Source of the DNA: Candidatus Sungbacteria bacterium RIFCSPHIGHO2_02_FULL_52_23
Lineage (GTDB): Bacteria > Patescibacteriota > Minisyncoccia > Sungbacterales > HO2-52-23
Assembly: GCA_001820655.1 (NCBI GenBank)
Contig: MHQM01000049.1
Span: forward strand, 1 to 14,636
Direction: 5' to 3'
Length of the DNA: 14,636 nt
A program made the position numbers and the translations under genes. Of this stretch, positions 6,629-13,021 are shown piece after piece (the stretch's first letter is position 1; each line of letters opens with the position of its first letter). The notes beneath the pieces were generated by a model, which was not told where the DNA came from, did no database searches, and saw only the letters and a list, made by a program, of their open reading frames with translations.

Positions 6629-6637
6629 ACCACAGCA

Positions 6638-6663
6638 ATAAGGACCCCTCACGGGGTCCTTAT
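6638..6663. terminator. Convergent terminator hairpin between the 153-residue gene and clpB
   Basis: An 11-bp perfect stem, ATAAGGACCCC / GGGGTCCTTAT, with a TCAC loop, sits ten bases after one gene's stop and 31 bases past clpB's stop on the other strand. The T-runs are short on both sides (ATCAATTTCG on plus), so it is probably a shared two-way terminator of moderate strength. Confidence 0.75.
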
Positions 6664-6694
6664 CAATTTCGTACGAATGTTACGATACTCTCGT

Positions 6695-9376
6695 CTATGA
6701 CTTTGCCAGAATCGCCGAGACGCGCTCGCGCGTCGCGGTCTTTTTGATCTGCTTGAGGAATACCGCCTTGTCATCTTTGATATCCACGAGTACGCGGCCC
6801 CCGTCGGGCATCTTGCCTCCGATGATCTCCTGCGCCATGGGATCCAAAATTTCTTTTTGGATTGCGCGCTTGATCGGCCGCGCGCCATAGTGAGCATCAT
6901 ATCCTTTTTCCGCGATGAATTTTTTCACCGCCGGAGTAAACGCAAGATCAATGCCGCGTCCTTCCATGCGCTTTGCGACGCGATCAAGCTGGAGCTCCAC
7001 GATGCGCTCAATGACATTTTGCTTGAGCGAAGAGAAGACAATGATCTCATCCAGACGATTGAGAAACTCCGGCCGGAAGCGACGCTCAAGCGCCTTGCGT
7101 ATCTTTTCTTTCATGTCAGCTTCTTTGCGATCGCGCGTATCCTCCTCCATGCCCGCAAATCCGAGCTTGCCCATCTCCTGCACATATTCGCTACCGAGGT
7201 TGGACGTCATGATGATGATAGTGTTTTTGAAATTCACCACGCGCCCTTTGGCGTCGGTCAGGCGTCCGTTGTCCAGAATCTGGAGCAGGATGTTGAATAC
7301 TTCCGGATGCGCTTTTTCAATCTCGTCAAACAGCACCACCGCATACGGCCGATGGCGGATGAGCTCGGTCAACTGTCCTCCCTCTTCATACCCCACATAG
7401 CCCGGAGGCGATCCGATAAATTTGGATACCGTATGCCGCTCCATGTATTCGGACATATCCACGCGGATGAGCGACTTCTCATCGGTAAAGAGAAACTCTG
7501 CAAGCGCTTTTGCAAGCTCGGTCTTGCCGACGCCGGTGGGGCCGAGAAACATAAACGATCCTATCGGACGGTTTTCTTCGCTGATCCCCGCGCGCGAGCG
7601 GCGCACGGCATGGCTGATCTTCTCAATCGCTTCGTCCTGTCCCACGACGCGGCGTTTCAGCTCGTCTTCAATCTTCATCAGGCGCGCGGCCTCGGTCTCA
7701 AGAATCTTCATCGCAGGGACACCCGTCCAACGTGCCACGACGGACGCAATATCTTCTTCTGTCACTTCGCCCCGCGCGACATTGCGCGAGTCCTGGAGTT
7801 TTTTCAGCCCGTCCTCCGCATCGTACAGACGCTTCTCGCCCTCGGGTATTTTGCCGTAGCGCAGTTCCGCGACTTTACCAAATTCGCCCGCGCGCTCGGC
7901 GATATCCGCCTCCTGCCGCGCCGCATCCAGCTCCTGCTTGGAGGTACGGACATTCGTGATCAGTTCTTTCTCTTTTTTCCATGCGTCTTCAAGCTCGGCG
8001 GTGCTTGCCTGCAGATCGGTGATTTCTTTATCCAGCTTCTTCAGGCGATCTTTGGACTTCTTATCCGTCTCTTTTTTGAGAGCCTCGCGCTCAATCTCCC
8101 TTTGCATGACCGCGCGGCGCGTCTCATCAAGCTCCTTTGGCAGAGAATCCATTTCAAGCCGCAGGGACGATGCGGCCTCATCCATGAGATCTACGGCTTT
8201 GTCCGGCAGAAAACGATCAGTGATGTAGCGCGACGAAAGGTGCGCCGCGGCCGTAAGTGCGGCATCGGTGATTTTGAGCCCGTGGTGCGCTTCGTACTTC
8301 GCTTTCAGTCCGCGCAGTATCCCGATCGTATCCTCCACACTCGGCTCATCCACATATACCGGCTGGAATCGCCGCGCAAGCGCAGGGTCGCGCTCAATAT
8401 ATCGCTGATACTCGCGAAGCGTGGTAGCCCCGATCGCGTGCAGTTCTCCGCGCGCAAGAGCAGGCTTGAGCATATTGGACGCGTCAATCGCGCCCTCCGC
8501 TCCTCCCGCGCCCACGAGCGTATGAAGTTCGTCAATAAATATGATGTACTTGCCTTCTCCGCGTTGGATCTCGCGGACAATCGCTTTGAGACGGTCTTCA
8601 AACTCACCGCGATATTTGGTACCCGCGACAATCGCCGCGATATCAATTGAAATCAAGTCTTTGTTTTTCAGCGTCTCCGGCACATCGCCCGAGACGATCC
8701 GCTGGGCGAGACCCTCCACAATCGCGGTCTTTCCTACTCCGGCCTCCCCGATGAGTACGGGATTATTTTTCGTCCTGCGCGAAAGCACTTCCATGACACG
8801 ACGTATCTCCGTGGAGCGCCCGATGACCGGATCAAGTTTTTCCTGGCGCGCAAGACGCGTGAGATTGCGCGCGTATTTTTCCAGCACATTGTATTTGGTT
8901 TCGGGCTCCGGATCCGTAATGCGCTGGCCGCCGCGAAGCTCGGCAAGCGCGCGAAGCGCCAACTCCTTGCTCATACCCTGCTGTGCCAAAAGTTCCTTTG
9001 CGCGCGACGGAATCTCAAGCAATGCCAGAAATAGATGCTCGGTTGAAATAAACTCGTCTTTGAGAGTAGCCGCCTCGCGGTGCGCCTGCTCAATGGCTTT
9101 TGCCAAGTCCTGCGTCAAGTACACCTGTCCGAGTGGAGTTGCAATCATAGTGCCGCGCGGCAGAGCATCCAGCGTCTCAAGCAGTTTGTCCGCAAATGAC
9201 GGAATGTCCACTTCCAGCTTTTCAAGCAAAGCATCCACTGTCCCCTCCTCCTGCAAGGAAAGAGATGTCAGAAGATGCAAGACATCTATCTGCTGGTGCG
9301 ACCGCTCCAACGCCAAATCATGCGCTTTTTTGAGCACTTCTTGGGCTTTGATAGTAAATTGATTATATGGGGGCAT
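6695..9376 (-). CDS. clpB: AAA+ disaggregase ClpB
   Basis: 893 residues (E. coli ClpB has 857). ClpB works with DnaK to pull proteins out of aggregates. Domains in order: Clp N domain (1-150); first AAA+ module with Walker A GEAGVGKT (210-217), pore loop KYRG (Tyr255) and Walker B FIDELH (280-285); a full-length coiled-coil middle domain (about 405-535, with EREALKKE and AELRYGKIP), which marks ClpB rather than ClpC; second AAA+ module with Walker A GPTGVGKT (612-619), pore loop GYVG (Tyr660) and Walker B VLFDEIE (681-687); then FRPEFLNRLDE and the C-terminal domain. Odd point: after TSNLGSEYVQ comes a longer loop containing LGF (738-740), where ClpA/ClpC/ClpX carry their ClpP-docking tripeptide. 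The ATG directly follows the stop of a 39-residue membrane peptide. No CIRCE element is visible upstream. Confidence 0.96.
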   Translation of the reverse strand: MPPYNQFTIKAQEVLKKAHDLALERSHQQIDVLHLLTSLSLQEEGTVDALLEKLEVDIPSFADKLLETLDALPRGTMIATPLGQVYLTQDLAKAIEQAHREAATLKDEFISTEHLFLALLEIPSRAKELLAQQGMSKELALRALAELRGGQRITDPEPETKYNVLEKYARNLTRLARQEKLDPVIGRSTEIRRVMEVLSRRTKNNPVLIGEAGVGKTAIVEGLAQRIVSGDVPETLKNKDLISIDIAAIVAGTKYRGEFEDRLKAIVREIQRGEGKYIIFIDELHTLVGAGGAEGAIDASNMLKPALARGELHAIGATTLREYQRYIERDPALARRFQPVYVDEPSVEDTIGILRGLKAKYEAHHGLKITDAALTAAAHLSSRYITDRFLPDKAVDLMDEAASSLRLEMDSLPKELDETRRAVMQREIEREALKKETDKKSKDRLKKLDKEITDLQASTAELEDAWKKEKELITNVRTSKQELDAARQEADIAERAGEFGKVAELRYGKIPEGEKRLYDAEDGLKKLQDSRNVARGEVTEEDIASVVARWTGVPAMKILETEAARLMKIEDELKRRVVGQDEAIEKISHAVRRSRAGISEENRPIGSFMFLGPTGVGKTELAKALAEFLFTDEKSLIRVDMSEYMERHTVSKFIGSPPGYVGYEEGGQLTELIRHRPYAVVLFDEIEKAHPEVFNILLQILDNGRLTDAKGRVVNFKNTIIIMTSNLGSEYVQEMGKLGFAGMEEDTRDRKEADMKEKIRKALERRFRPEFLNRLDEIIVFSSLKQNVIERIVELQLDRVAKRMEGRGIDLAFTPAVKKFIAEKGYDAHYGARPIKRAIQKEILDPMAQEIIGGKMPDGGRVLVDIKDDKAVFLKQIKKTATRERVSAILAKS

Positions 9377-9496
9377 CTATCGTTTTTTGGAAATACTCTG
9401 GAGAGTCGGGTACAACACGATAGCAAAAGCAAGAGCCAGTATGGACATGGTAAGATAAAAAATCATCATAAGATTCGTGCCACATACGATCTCCAT
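9377..9496 (-). CDS. 39-residue single-pass membrane peptide abutting clpB
   Basis: A short frame from an ATG (complement of 9494-9496) to a TAG that touches the clpB ATG with no gap (TAGATG). The peptide has a hydrophobic stretch of about 20 residues (LMMIFYLTMSILALAFAIVL), then a polar, positively charged tail ending SISKKR, suggesting a membrane anchor with the C-terminus in the cytoplasm. Support: a strong promoter directly upstream whose -10 lies nine bases before the ATG, and the zero-gap junction to clpB, which could couple the two translations. No Shine-Dalgarno site is seen, fitting a leaderless message. Short hydrophobic frames can occur by chance, so this needs a conservation test. 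Function unknown. Confidence 0.5.
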   Translation of the reverse strand: MEIVCGTNLMMIFYLTMSILALAFAIVLYPTLQSISKKR

Positions 9497-9505
9497 AACA
9501 GCTTC

Positions 9506-9533
9506 ATTATAAAACTTTTGAAGCCGCCGTCAA
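9506..9533 (-). promoter_or_regulatory. Strong sigma70-like promoter of the small peptide-clpB unit
   Basis: On the minus strand: TTGACG (9533-9528), 16 bases, TATAAT (9511-9506), the best promoter match in the window (5/6 and 6/6). Transcription should begin near 9498-9499, two or three bases before the ATG of the 39-residue peptide. No heat-shock operator (CIRCE) overlaps it. Confidence 0.7.
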
Positions 9534-9581
9534 GGTCACAAGAAATCTCCGGTGATGAGATATGAATGACACTCCGAAATT

Positions 9582-9884
9582 TTACTCCGGTGTCACATCG
9601 TCCAAAAACTCCTCAAATCCTCCTATCGTTTCCTCAAGCTCCGCGATCTCGCCCGCTAATATTTTTGCATTCTCTTCATCAAGTTCAGCCGCAAAATCCG
9701 CCTGCCGATCAGCCAAGATGGCACGCAGGCCGTCCTGATATTCGTACATCTCTTGCGCTATTTGCTCCTGTTCTTCCGGAGACAGCATCTCTGCCTCAAT
9801 TTCCGAAGACACCGGAAGGTTTTCCTCCGGCAATTCCTCATCATGTCTTTCTCTCATTCTCTCACTCATACTTTTCTTTTTCAC
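9582..9884 (-). CDS. Small acidic protein downstream of htrA, unrecognised
   Basis: About 100 residues starting at a GTG (complement of 9882-9884), five bases past the htrA stop. An AGGA only three bases before the GTG is a poor spacing; an in-frame ATG at 9869 would remove the first five residues. The protein is rich in Glu and Asp (SEIEAEMLSPEEQEQIAQEM; EEFLDDVTPE), predicted to be helical, with no membrane segment, cysteine or known motif. The tight spacing suggests it is co-transcribed with htrA. I cannot assign a function; a soluble regulatory or adaptor-like helical protein would fit but is speculation. Confidence 0.6.
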   Translation of the reverse strand: MKKKSMSERMRERHDEELPEENLPVSSEIEAEMLSPEEQEQIAQEMYEYQDGLRAILADRQADFAAELDEENAKILAGEIAELEETIGGFEEFLDDVTPE

Positions 9885-9889
9885 TTGTC

Positions 9890-11140
9890 CTATTTGCGCT
9901 CTTCAAGCTTCACTTTGACCTCAAGCTCCGCGCCGTCGCGGAAAACCGTGAGCGCCACTTCGTCGCCGACCTGATACTGCTCTATGAGAGACGCCAGCGT
10001 ATGGGACGGATCAATCCGCGCGAGTGCAATTGCAAGCACGATATCGCCTTCTTTCAGCCCCGCTTTCTCGGCAGGACTTCCCGGCATGATTGCGGGACCG
10101 TCAGCACTCTTCATCAGCCACGCGCCATAATCGCGGCCGAGCTTTTCTTTTTCGGCGATCTCTTTGGTAATCAGCGTGTACCGTATACCAAGATACGGAC
10201 GTATGATTTTGCCGTACGCCGCGACACTCGCCACATCCCGCTTCATGCGGTTGGACGGGATCGCAAATCCGATATTTTCCGCGCCCTGGGCAACGGCCGT
10301 ATTGATCCCGATCACCTCGCCGTACATATTGATGAGCGGCCCGCCGGAATTGCCCGGATTGATCGCCGCATCCGTCTGGATCAATTCTTCCAGATTTTCG
10401 GCCGCCACACCGCCTCCCCCCGCCACAATAGATCGCTCAAGTCCCGACACCACGCCGACGGAAACTGTATTGCGGAATTGGCCAAGCGCATTGCCGATCG
10501 CAATGGCAGTCTGTCCGATTCTGATGCGGGATGAGTCGCCGAAGCGCGCAGTCGGCAGATCCGTCCCCTCTATTTTCAAAATCGCAAGATCCTGCACCGG
10601 ATCGCGCGCAAGCACGCGGGCGGGTTTTTTACTGCCGTCGTTCATAAGTACCGTAAACTCGGCCTCGGTATCAGCCACCACGTGTCTATTTGTCATCACA
10701 AGTCCGTCGGACGATACGATAAATCCGGAGCCTGACGAGATCTCTCTGCGCTCCGTACCCTTCTGCCGATATTGGGGGACCTGAAACTCACCCCCGAAAA
10801 ACTGCCGGAAGAACGGATCTCCGCCAAATGGGTCCGTATAGTACTGTTCAAGCACCGGTACGTCTTTGCTTGCAATAATACTGACCACTGCGGGCGATAC
10901 CTCCTCTACGGCTTTGACGATCAGCTCTTCCTGTCCGAGCAGACGGTCTGCGGGCTTTTCCACGATACGCTCCAGAATCTTCGGGCGATTAAACAGAAAC
11001 GGCCCGCTCGTCGTCTCTCCCACTCCGAACAGCGGCCCGAAAACTCCAAGCGACAGCACCGTCCCGATCATGGAGACGATGAAGCTCAATACTACGGCAA
11101 ACGCAACGATTTGTTTTGTAGTCGGCTGATGTTCTTTCAT
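9890..11140 (-). CDS. htrA: Membrane-anchored HtrA/DegP-type serine protease with PDZ domain
   Basis: 416 residues. An N-terminal membrane helix (about 11-33, IVAFAVVLSFIVSMIGTVLS) anchors the protein with its catalytic part outside the cytoplasmic membrane. The trypsin-like domain shows the full triad: His153 (TNRHVV), Asp184 (QDLAILK) and Ser265 (NPGNSGGPL). One PDZ domain follows (about 312-412; PYLGIRY, GSPAEKAGLKEGDIVLAI), used for substrate recognition and allosteric control. In the PDZ core the usual INGK turn is replaced by IALARIDPSH. HtrA proteases degrade misfolded envelope proteins. A Gly-rich stretch after the helix (DPFGGDPFFRQFFGG) corresponds to the flexible LA-loop region. 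A small acidic gene follows five bases downstream; the Nfu gene lies 88 bases upstream, across repeats. No clear promoter or ribosome-binding site was found. Confidence 0.94.
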   Translation of the reverse strand: MKEHQPTTKQIVAFAVVLSFIVSMIGTVLSLGVFGPLFGVGETTSGPFLFNRPKILERIVEKPADRLLGQEELIVKAVEEVSPAVVSIIASKDVPVLEQYYTDPFGGDPFFRQFFGGEFQVPQYRQKGTERREISSGSGFIVSSDGLVMTNRHVVADTEAEFTVLMNDGSKKPARVLARDPVQDLAILKIEGTDLPTARFGDSSRIRIGQTAIAIGNALGQFRNTVSVGVVSGLERSIVAGGGGVAAENLEELIQTDAAINPGNSGGPLINMYGEVIGINTAVAQGAENIGFAIPSNRMKRDVASVAAYGKIIRPYLGIRYTLITKEIAEKEKLGRDYGAWLMKSADGPAIMPGSPAEKAGLKEGDIVLAIALARIDPSHTLASLIEQYQVGDEVALTVFRDGAELEVKVKLEERK

Positions 11141-11167
11141 AGACTAAGAAGCACGAAGCATGAATTA

Positions 11168-11229
11168 AGAATCAAGGAAAGCATCAAAATCTTTATCTCC
11201 CTGATTCTTGCTTCTTTATTCTTGATTCT
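11168..11229. repeat. Low-complexity inverted and direct repeats between nfu and htrA
   Basis: AGAATCAAG (11168-11176) and its exact reverse complement CTTGATTCT (11221-11229) flank a related copy TGATTCTTG (11212-11220). The spacer is built from variants of GATTCTT and GAAGCA. Such simple intergenic repeats could arise by slippage; I see no T-run typical of a terminator. Confidence 0.5.
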
Positions 11230-11450
11230 CAAATGGCTTCTACTCGATCGACACCCCGCACCCGCTCTTTCAGCAATTCCTCCACGCCAGCCTTGAGCGT
11301 GATCTCCGAAAGCGGACAATGCGTACATGTGCCGAGCATCTTTACATATACCGTACCTCCCTCAAATTTCACAAACTCTACATCGCCCAGATGCTGTGCG
11401 ATGTAGGGACGTATCTCTTCAAGCGCTTGTTCTATTTTTTGCTCCATCAT
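11229..11450 (-). CDS. nfu: Nfu/NifU C-terminal-type Fe-S cluster carrier
   Basis: 73 residues, the size of a stand-alone NifU C-terminal domain. The signature is GTCTHCPLSEITLKAGVEELL with the cluster-binding C-x-x-C at Cys42/Cys45; the usual form is G-x-C-x-x-C-P-S-S. Two such proteins share one 4Fe-4S cluster and pass it to target enzymes. Two adjacent ATGs (11450 and 11447) could serve as start; neither has a Shine-Dalgarno site. It lies six bases after sodX in the same direction, so it is probably co-transcribed with sodN-sodX, linking Fe-S delivery to superoxide defence. Likely clients in this window are the ferredoxin and endonuclease III. Confidence 0.88.
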   Translation of the reverse strand: MMEQKIEQALEEIRPYIAQHLGDVEFVKFEGGTVYVKMLGTCTHCPLSEITLKAGVEELLKERVRGVDRVEAI

Positions 11451-11456
11451 GATTGA

Positions 11457-11780
11457 TCAATGACCCGTCATCAACATTCTCACATTCTCAAGAATATGAG
11501 AGTGTTGTAATATTCTGACGCGCGACACAATCCTTCCTAAAATCAGTTCTCGCGGCACGATGCCAAAGTCATTGCTGGACGACCCCCACGATACCGTACT
11601 TGCCATGATATATCCATCGCTGTGAATCTCCTGCACTTTCTTTACAAAAATGCGGCTCGGATCACACGGATTGCAAAACACCGCAAAATCGCCTGTCCGA
11701 GGACGAAATAGCGCACTCGCGATATATCTCCTGCCCGGGACCAAATGCGGCCACAGAGACTCGCCTTCCACGCGTACCAT
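11457..11780 (-). CDS. sodX: S26-type peptidase, probable nickel-SOD maturation protease
   Basis: 107 residues starting MVRVEGESLWPHLVPGRRY. This is the signal-peptidase-like core: catalytic Ser8 in GESLWP (normally G-x-SM-x-P), R-x-GDFAVF, and the general-base Lys in FVKKV (47/48), then SSNDFGIVP and ILGRIV, the degenerate form of the S-x-D-S-R-x-x-G box. The family removes the short N-terminal extension of nickel superoxide dismutase so that His1 can bind nickel. The neighbouring upstream gene is exactly such a SOD, which makes this assignment strong. A longer frame exists upstream, but its extra 24 residues are the translation of a hairpin and of the sodN end, so I choose the ATG at 11780. 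That ATG directly follows the hairpin plus T5. No membrane helix is seen, unlike true signal peptidase I. Confidence 0.82.
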   Translation of the reverse strand: MVRVEGESLWPHLVPGRRYIASALFRPRTGDFAVFCNPCDPSRIFVKKVQEIHSDGYIMASTVSWGSSSNDFGIVPRELILGRIVSRVRILQHSHILENVRMLMTGH

Positions 11781-11788
11781 AAAAAGCC

Positions 11789-11815
11789 ATCTATTGAAGT
11801 GAGACTTCAATAGAT
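11789..11815 (-). repeat. Hairpin repeat, copy 2, terminator-like between sodN and sodX
   Basis: Arms ATCTATTGAAGT and ACTTCAATAGAT (12 bp, perfect) around GAG on the plus strand. Read on the minus strand, the hairpin begins at the last base of the sodN stop codon and is followed by GGCTTTTT and then at once the sodX ATG, so here it has intrinsic-terminator form. The central 23 bases are identical to the copy at 711-733. The outer pairs differ between copies yet remain complementary. Confidence 0.8.
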
Positions 11816-12294
11816 CAGAAAAGATTTTCGGTAAGCTGTTGATATGCCGCATATCGCTCCGGTACGCCTTTTACTTCATAAAATATCTTGGCGATTTCGT
11901 CCACTGCCCTGATAAGCTCGCGTGCATGATCCTCGCTTACCTCCTGTTTATTTGTGGAGCAAAGCTTCGCGGCCTTCCAAAATATATCGTGCAGTTGCGG
12001 AAACTTCTGCAGATGTTCGGATTTGAAAAAATCAGTCCAGAGGATCAAAAGCTCTTTTTTGCAAAGCTCCGCGTGCTGTTCTTTTACCGCGATCCGCCGC
12101 ATCATGCTATTTCCGAGAGCTTTCATCGCGGCAAGATCAAAGTTCAGAGGGAATCCAGATGGCGGATGCAATTCACTAATCTGCATAGCCATGCGCAGTA
12201 CCGTCATCGCGGCGATTTTGGCAGGCGTCGGCTCATAGATCCCGCACGGGATATCACAGTGCGCTTCAACGGTTAATAGTGATAAGATGTTCAT
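11815..12294 (-). CDS. sodN: Nickel-containing superoxide dismutase precursor
   Basis: 159 residues. The nickel hook HCDIPCGIYEP occurs at residues 12-22 after an 11-residue leader (MNILSLLTVEA); cleavage before His12 would free its amino group. Ligands in mature numbering are His1, Cys2 and Cys6, with Tyr9 guarding the site. The body also fits: VKEQHAELCKKELLILWTDF (residues 70-89), then HLQKFPQLHDIFWKAAKLC, matching the four-helix-bundle family. Ni-SOD dismutes superoxide to oxygen and hydrogen peroxide as a cytoplasmic hexamer. Compared with the Streptomyces enzyme as I recall it, the His1-Glu17-Arg47 network is replaced by Ala17 and His47; from memory, cyanobacterial-type enzymes also lack Glu17. 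The processing peptidase gene follows 34 bases downstream, across the hairpin repeat. No Shine-Dalgarno site is visible. The C-terminus is longer than in Streptomyces. Confidence 0.93.
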   Translation of the reverse strand: MNILSLLTVEAHCDIPCGIYEPTPAKIAAMTVLRMAMQISELHPPSGFPLNFDLAAMKALGNSMMRRIAVKEQHAELCKKELLILWTDFFKSEHLQKFPQLHDIFWKAAKLCSTNKQEVSEDHARELIRAVDEIAKIFYEVKGVPERYAAYQQLTENLF

Positions 12295-12310
12295 AAAATC
12301 TTTTTTAGTG

Positions 12311-12338
12311 CTTATACTACAAGCTACTAGCTACAAAC
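12311..12338. repeat. Low-complexity CTACAAGCTA-type repeat upstream of sodN
   Basis: The 45-base gap between ferredoxin and sodN holds near-repeats of CTACAAGCTA and CTAGCTACAA. On the minus strand it includes TATAAG about 17 bases before the sodN ATG, but without a good -35 partner, so any promoter here is unsure. Confidence 0.4.
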
Positions 12339-12339
12339 T

Positions 12340-12624
12340 TTACGGATATATTTGATTTCCTTCTTCGTCAAAGATACTGATCGCGGCCGTGGGGCAGGAT
12401 TTTGCCGCAAGAAGCAATGTCTCGTCGTCAATCGTCTGGTCTTCCATGTCTTTGCGCAGAGTCGCATCCGAAGACGGCGGAGACACTTTCCTTCTGATGA
12501 CGGCTTTGTTTTCCGCATCCAGTTCAAAGCCGGTAGGAGCTACCGCGACGCAAGACGCAGCACCTATGCACAAGGCGCGATCCACCATAAGCTTGCCTAT
12601 TCTGATCTTCTTCTCTTCTGCCAT
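12340..12624 (-). CDS. Single-cluster ferredoxin, probably 3Fe-4S type
   Basis: 94 residues from MAEEKKIRIG. A longer frame adds 24 residues that overlap sufU, but the ATG at 12624 has a promoter -10 six bases before it and gives the normal ferredoxin length. The cluster region reads CIGAASCVAVAP (Cys19, Cys25) and SCPTAAI (Cys77). In 4Fe-4S ferredoxins the first stretch is C-x-x-C-x-x-C; here the middle Cys is Ala22. Three ligands remain, as in the 3Fe-4S ferredoxins that serve cytochrome P450s in actinobacteria, so I infer a 3Fe-4S cluster. It carries single electrons between redox enzymes; no partner enzyme is in the window. It lies 31 bases after sufU in the same direction, so it can be read from both the suf transcript and its own promoter. 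Confidence 0.88.
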   Translation of the reverse strand: MAEEKKIRIGKLMVDRALCIGAASCVAVAPTGFELDAENKAVIRRKVSPPSSDATLRKDMEDQTIDDETLLLAAKSCPTAAISIFDEEGNQIYP

Positions 12625-12630
12625 GATCAC

Positions 12631-12659
12631 ATCATACCAGACCGTCCGCCGCTGATCAA
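12631..12659 (-). promoter_or_regulatory. Promoter of the ferredoxin gene, probably leaderless
   Basis: On the minus strand: TTGATC (12659-12654), 17 bases, TATGAT (12636-12631). Six bases separate the -10 from the ATG, so the A of ATG is the expected first transcribed base. The -35 overlaps the sufU stop codon. Confidence 0.6.
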
Positions 12660-13021
12660 ACCATGACCAAGCACCGCGCAAGCGCGCGATGAGCAAGCAG
12701 GACGCAGTTCAAGCGTCCGGGAGTCGGCGGCTCGCCATACAGACGCAAAAGATCATCTGCGCTGAAATTTCTTGCATCCTCCACGGTCTTGCCTTCTATG
12801 GCTTCGCAGAGGATATCCGCGGAAGCCGTCATGAGAGCGCATCCCTCTCCTGAAAATCGCACCTCTATGATCTTTTTCTTATCCGCATCGAGACGCAAAA
12901 AAAGCGCGATCTCGTCCCCGCAAAACATATTTGCGACCTCTGCCTGCGCATCGGAAGTCTGCATTGCTCCGCGGCGGTGCGGATATTTCCACCGCTCAAT
13001 GATTTCCTGGCGATACAGCAT
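12656..13021 (-). CDS. sufU: Iron-sulfur cluster assembly scaffold, SufU/IscU family
   Basis: 121 residues. The start LYRQEIIERWKYPHRRG matches the family's Y-x-x-x-I-x-x-H-x-x-x-P-x-x-x-G opening. The three conserved cysteines and the Asp are present: NMFCGDE (Cys34, Asp36), SGEGCALMTASADILCEAIEG (Cys61) and GRLNCVLLAHRAL (Cys106). In this family they accept sulfur from SufS and hold zinc or a nascent cluster. The 45-residue distance between the second and third Cys is short, nearer to IscU (about 43) than to typical SufU (about 62), yet the residue before the third Cys is Asn, not the IscU His. The ATG touches the sufS stop with no gap (TAGATG), a clear coupled pair. SufB, SufC and SufD are not in the window. 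Confidence 0.9.
   Translation of the reverse strand: MLYRQEIIERWKYPHRRGAMQTSDAQAEVANMFCGDEIALFLRLDADKKKIIEVRFSGEGCALMTASADILCEAIEGKTVEDARNFSADDLLRLYGEPPTPGRLNCVLLAHRALARCLVMV

Noticed and set aside
6857..8650. A 597-codon plus-strand frame opposite clpB
   Set aside because: It is a shadow of clpB codon usage; the minus strand encodes an unmistakable full-length ClpB.
9377..9560. CIRCE/HrcA heat-shock operator upstream of clpB
   Set aside because: No TTAGCACTC/GAGTGCTAA pair is found; only a sigma70-like promoter is visible.
9566..10534. A 322-codon plus-strand frame opposite htrA and the acidic gene
   Set aside because: The HtrA catalytic triad and PDZ domain on the minus strand settle the coding strand.
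11781..11852. Extended N-terminus of the SodX-like peptidase
   Set aside because: The extra 24 residues translate the hairpin repeat and the end of sodN in another frame; the same repeat gives a similar peptide (LLKSHFNR) at the other copy.
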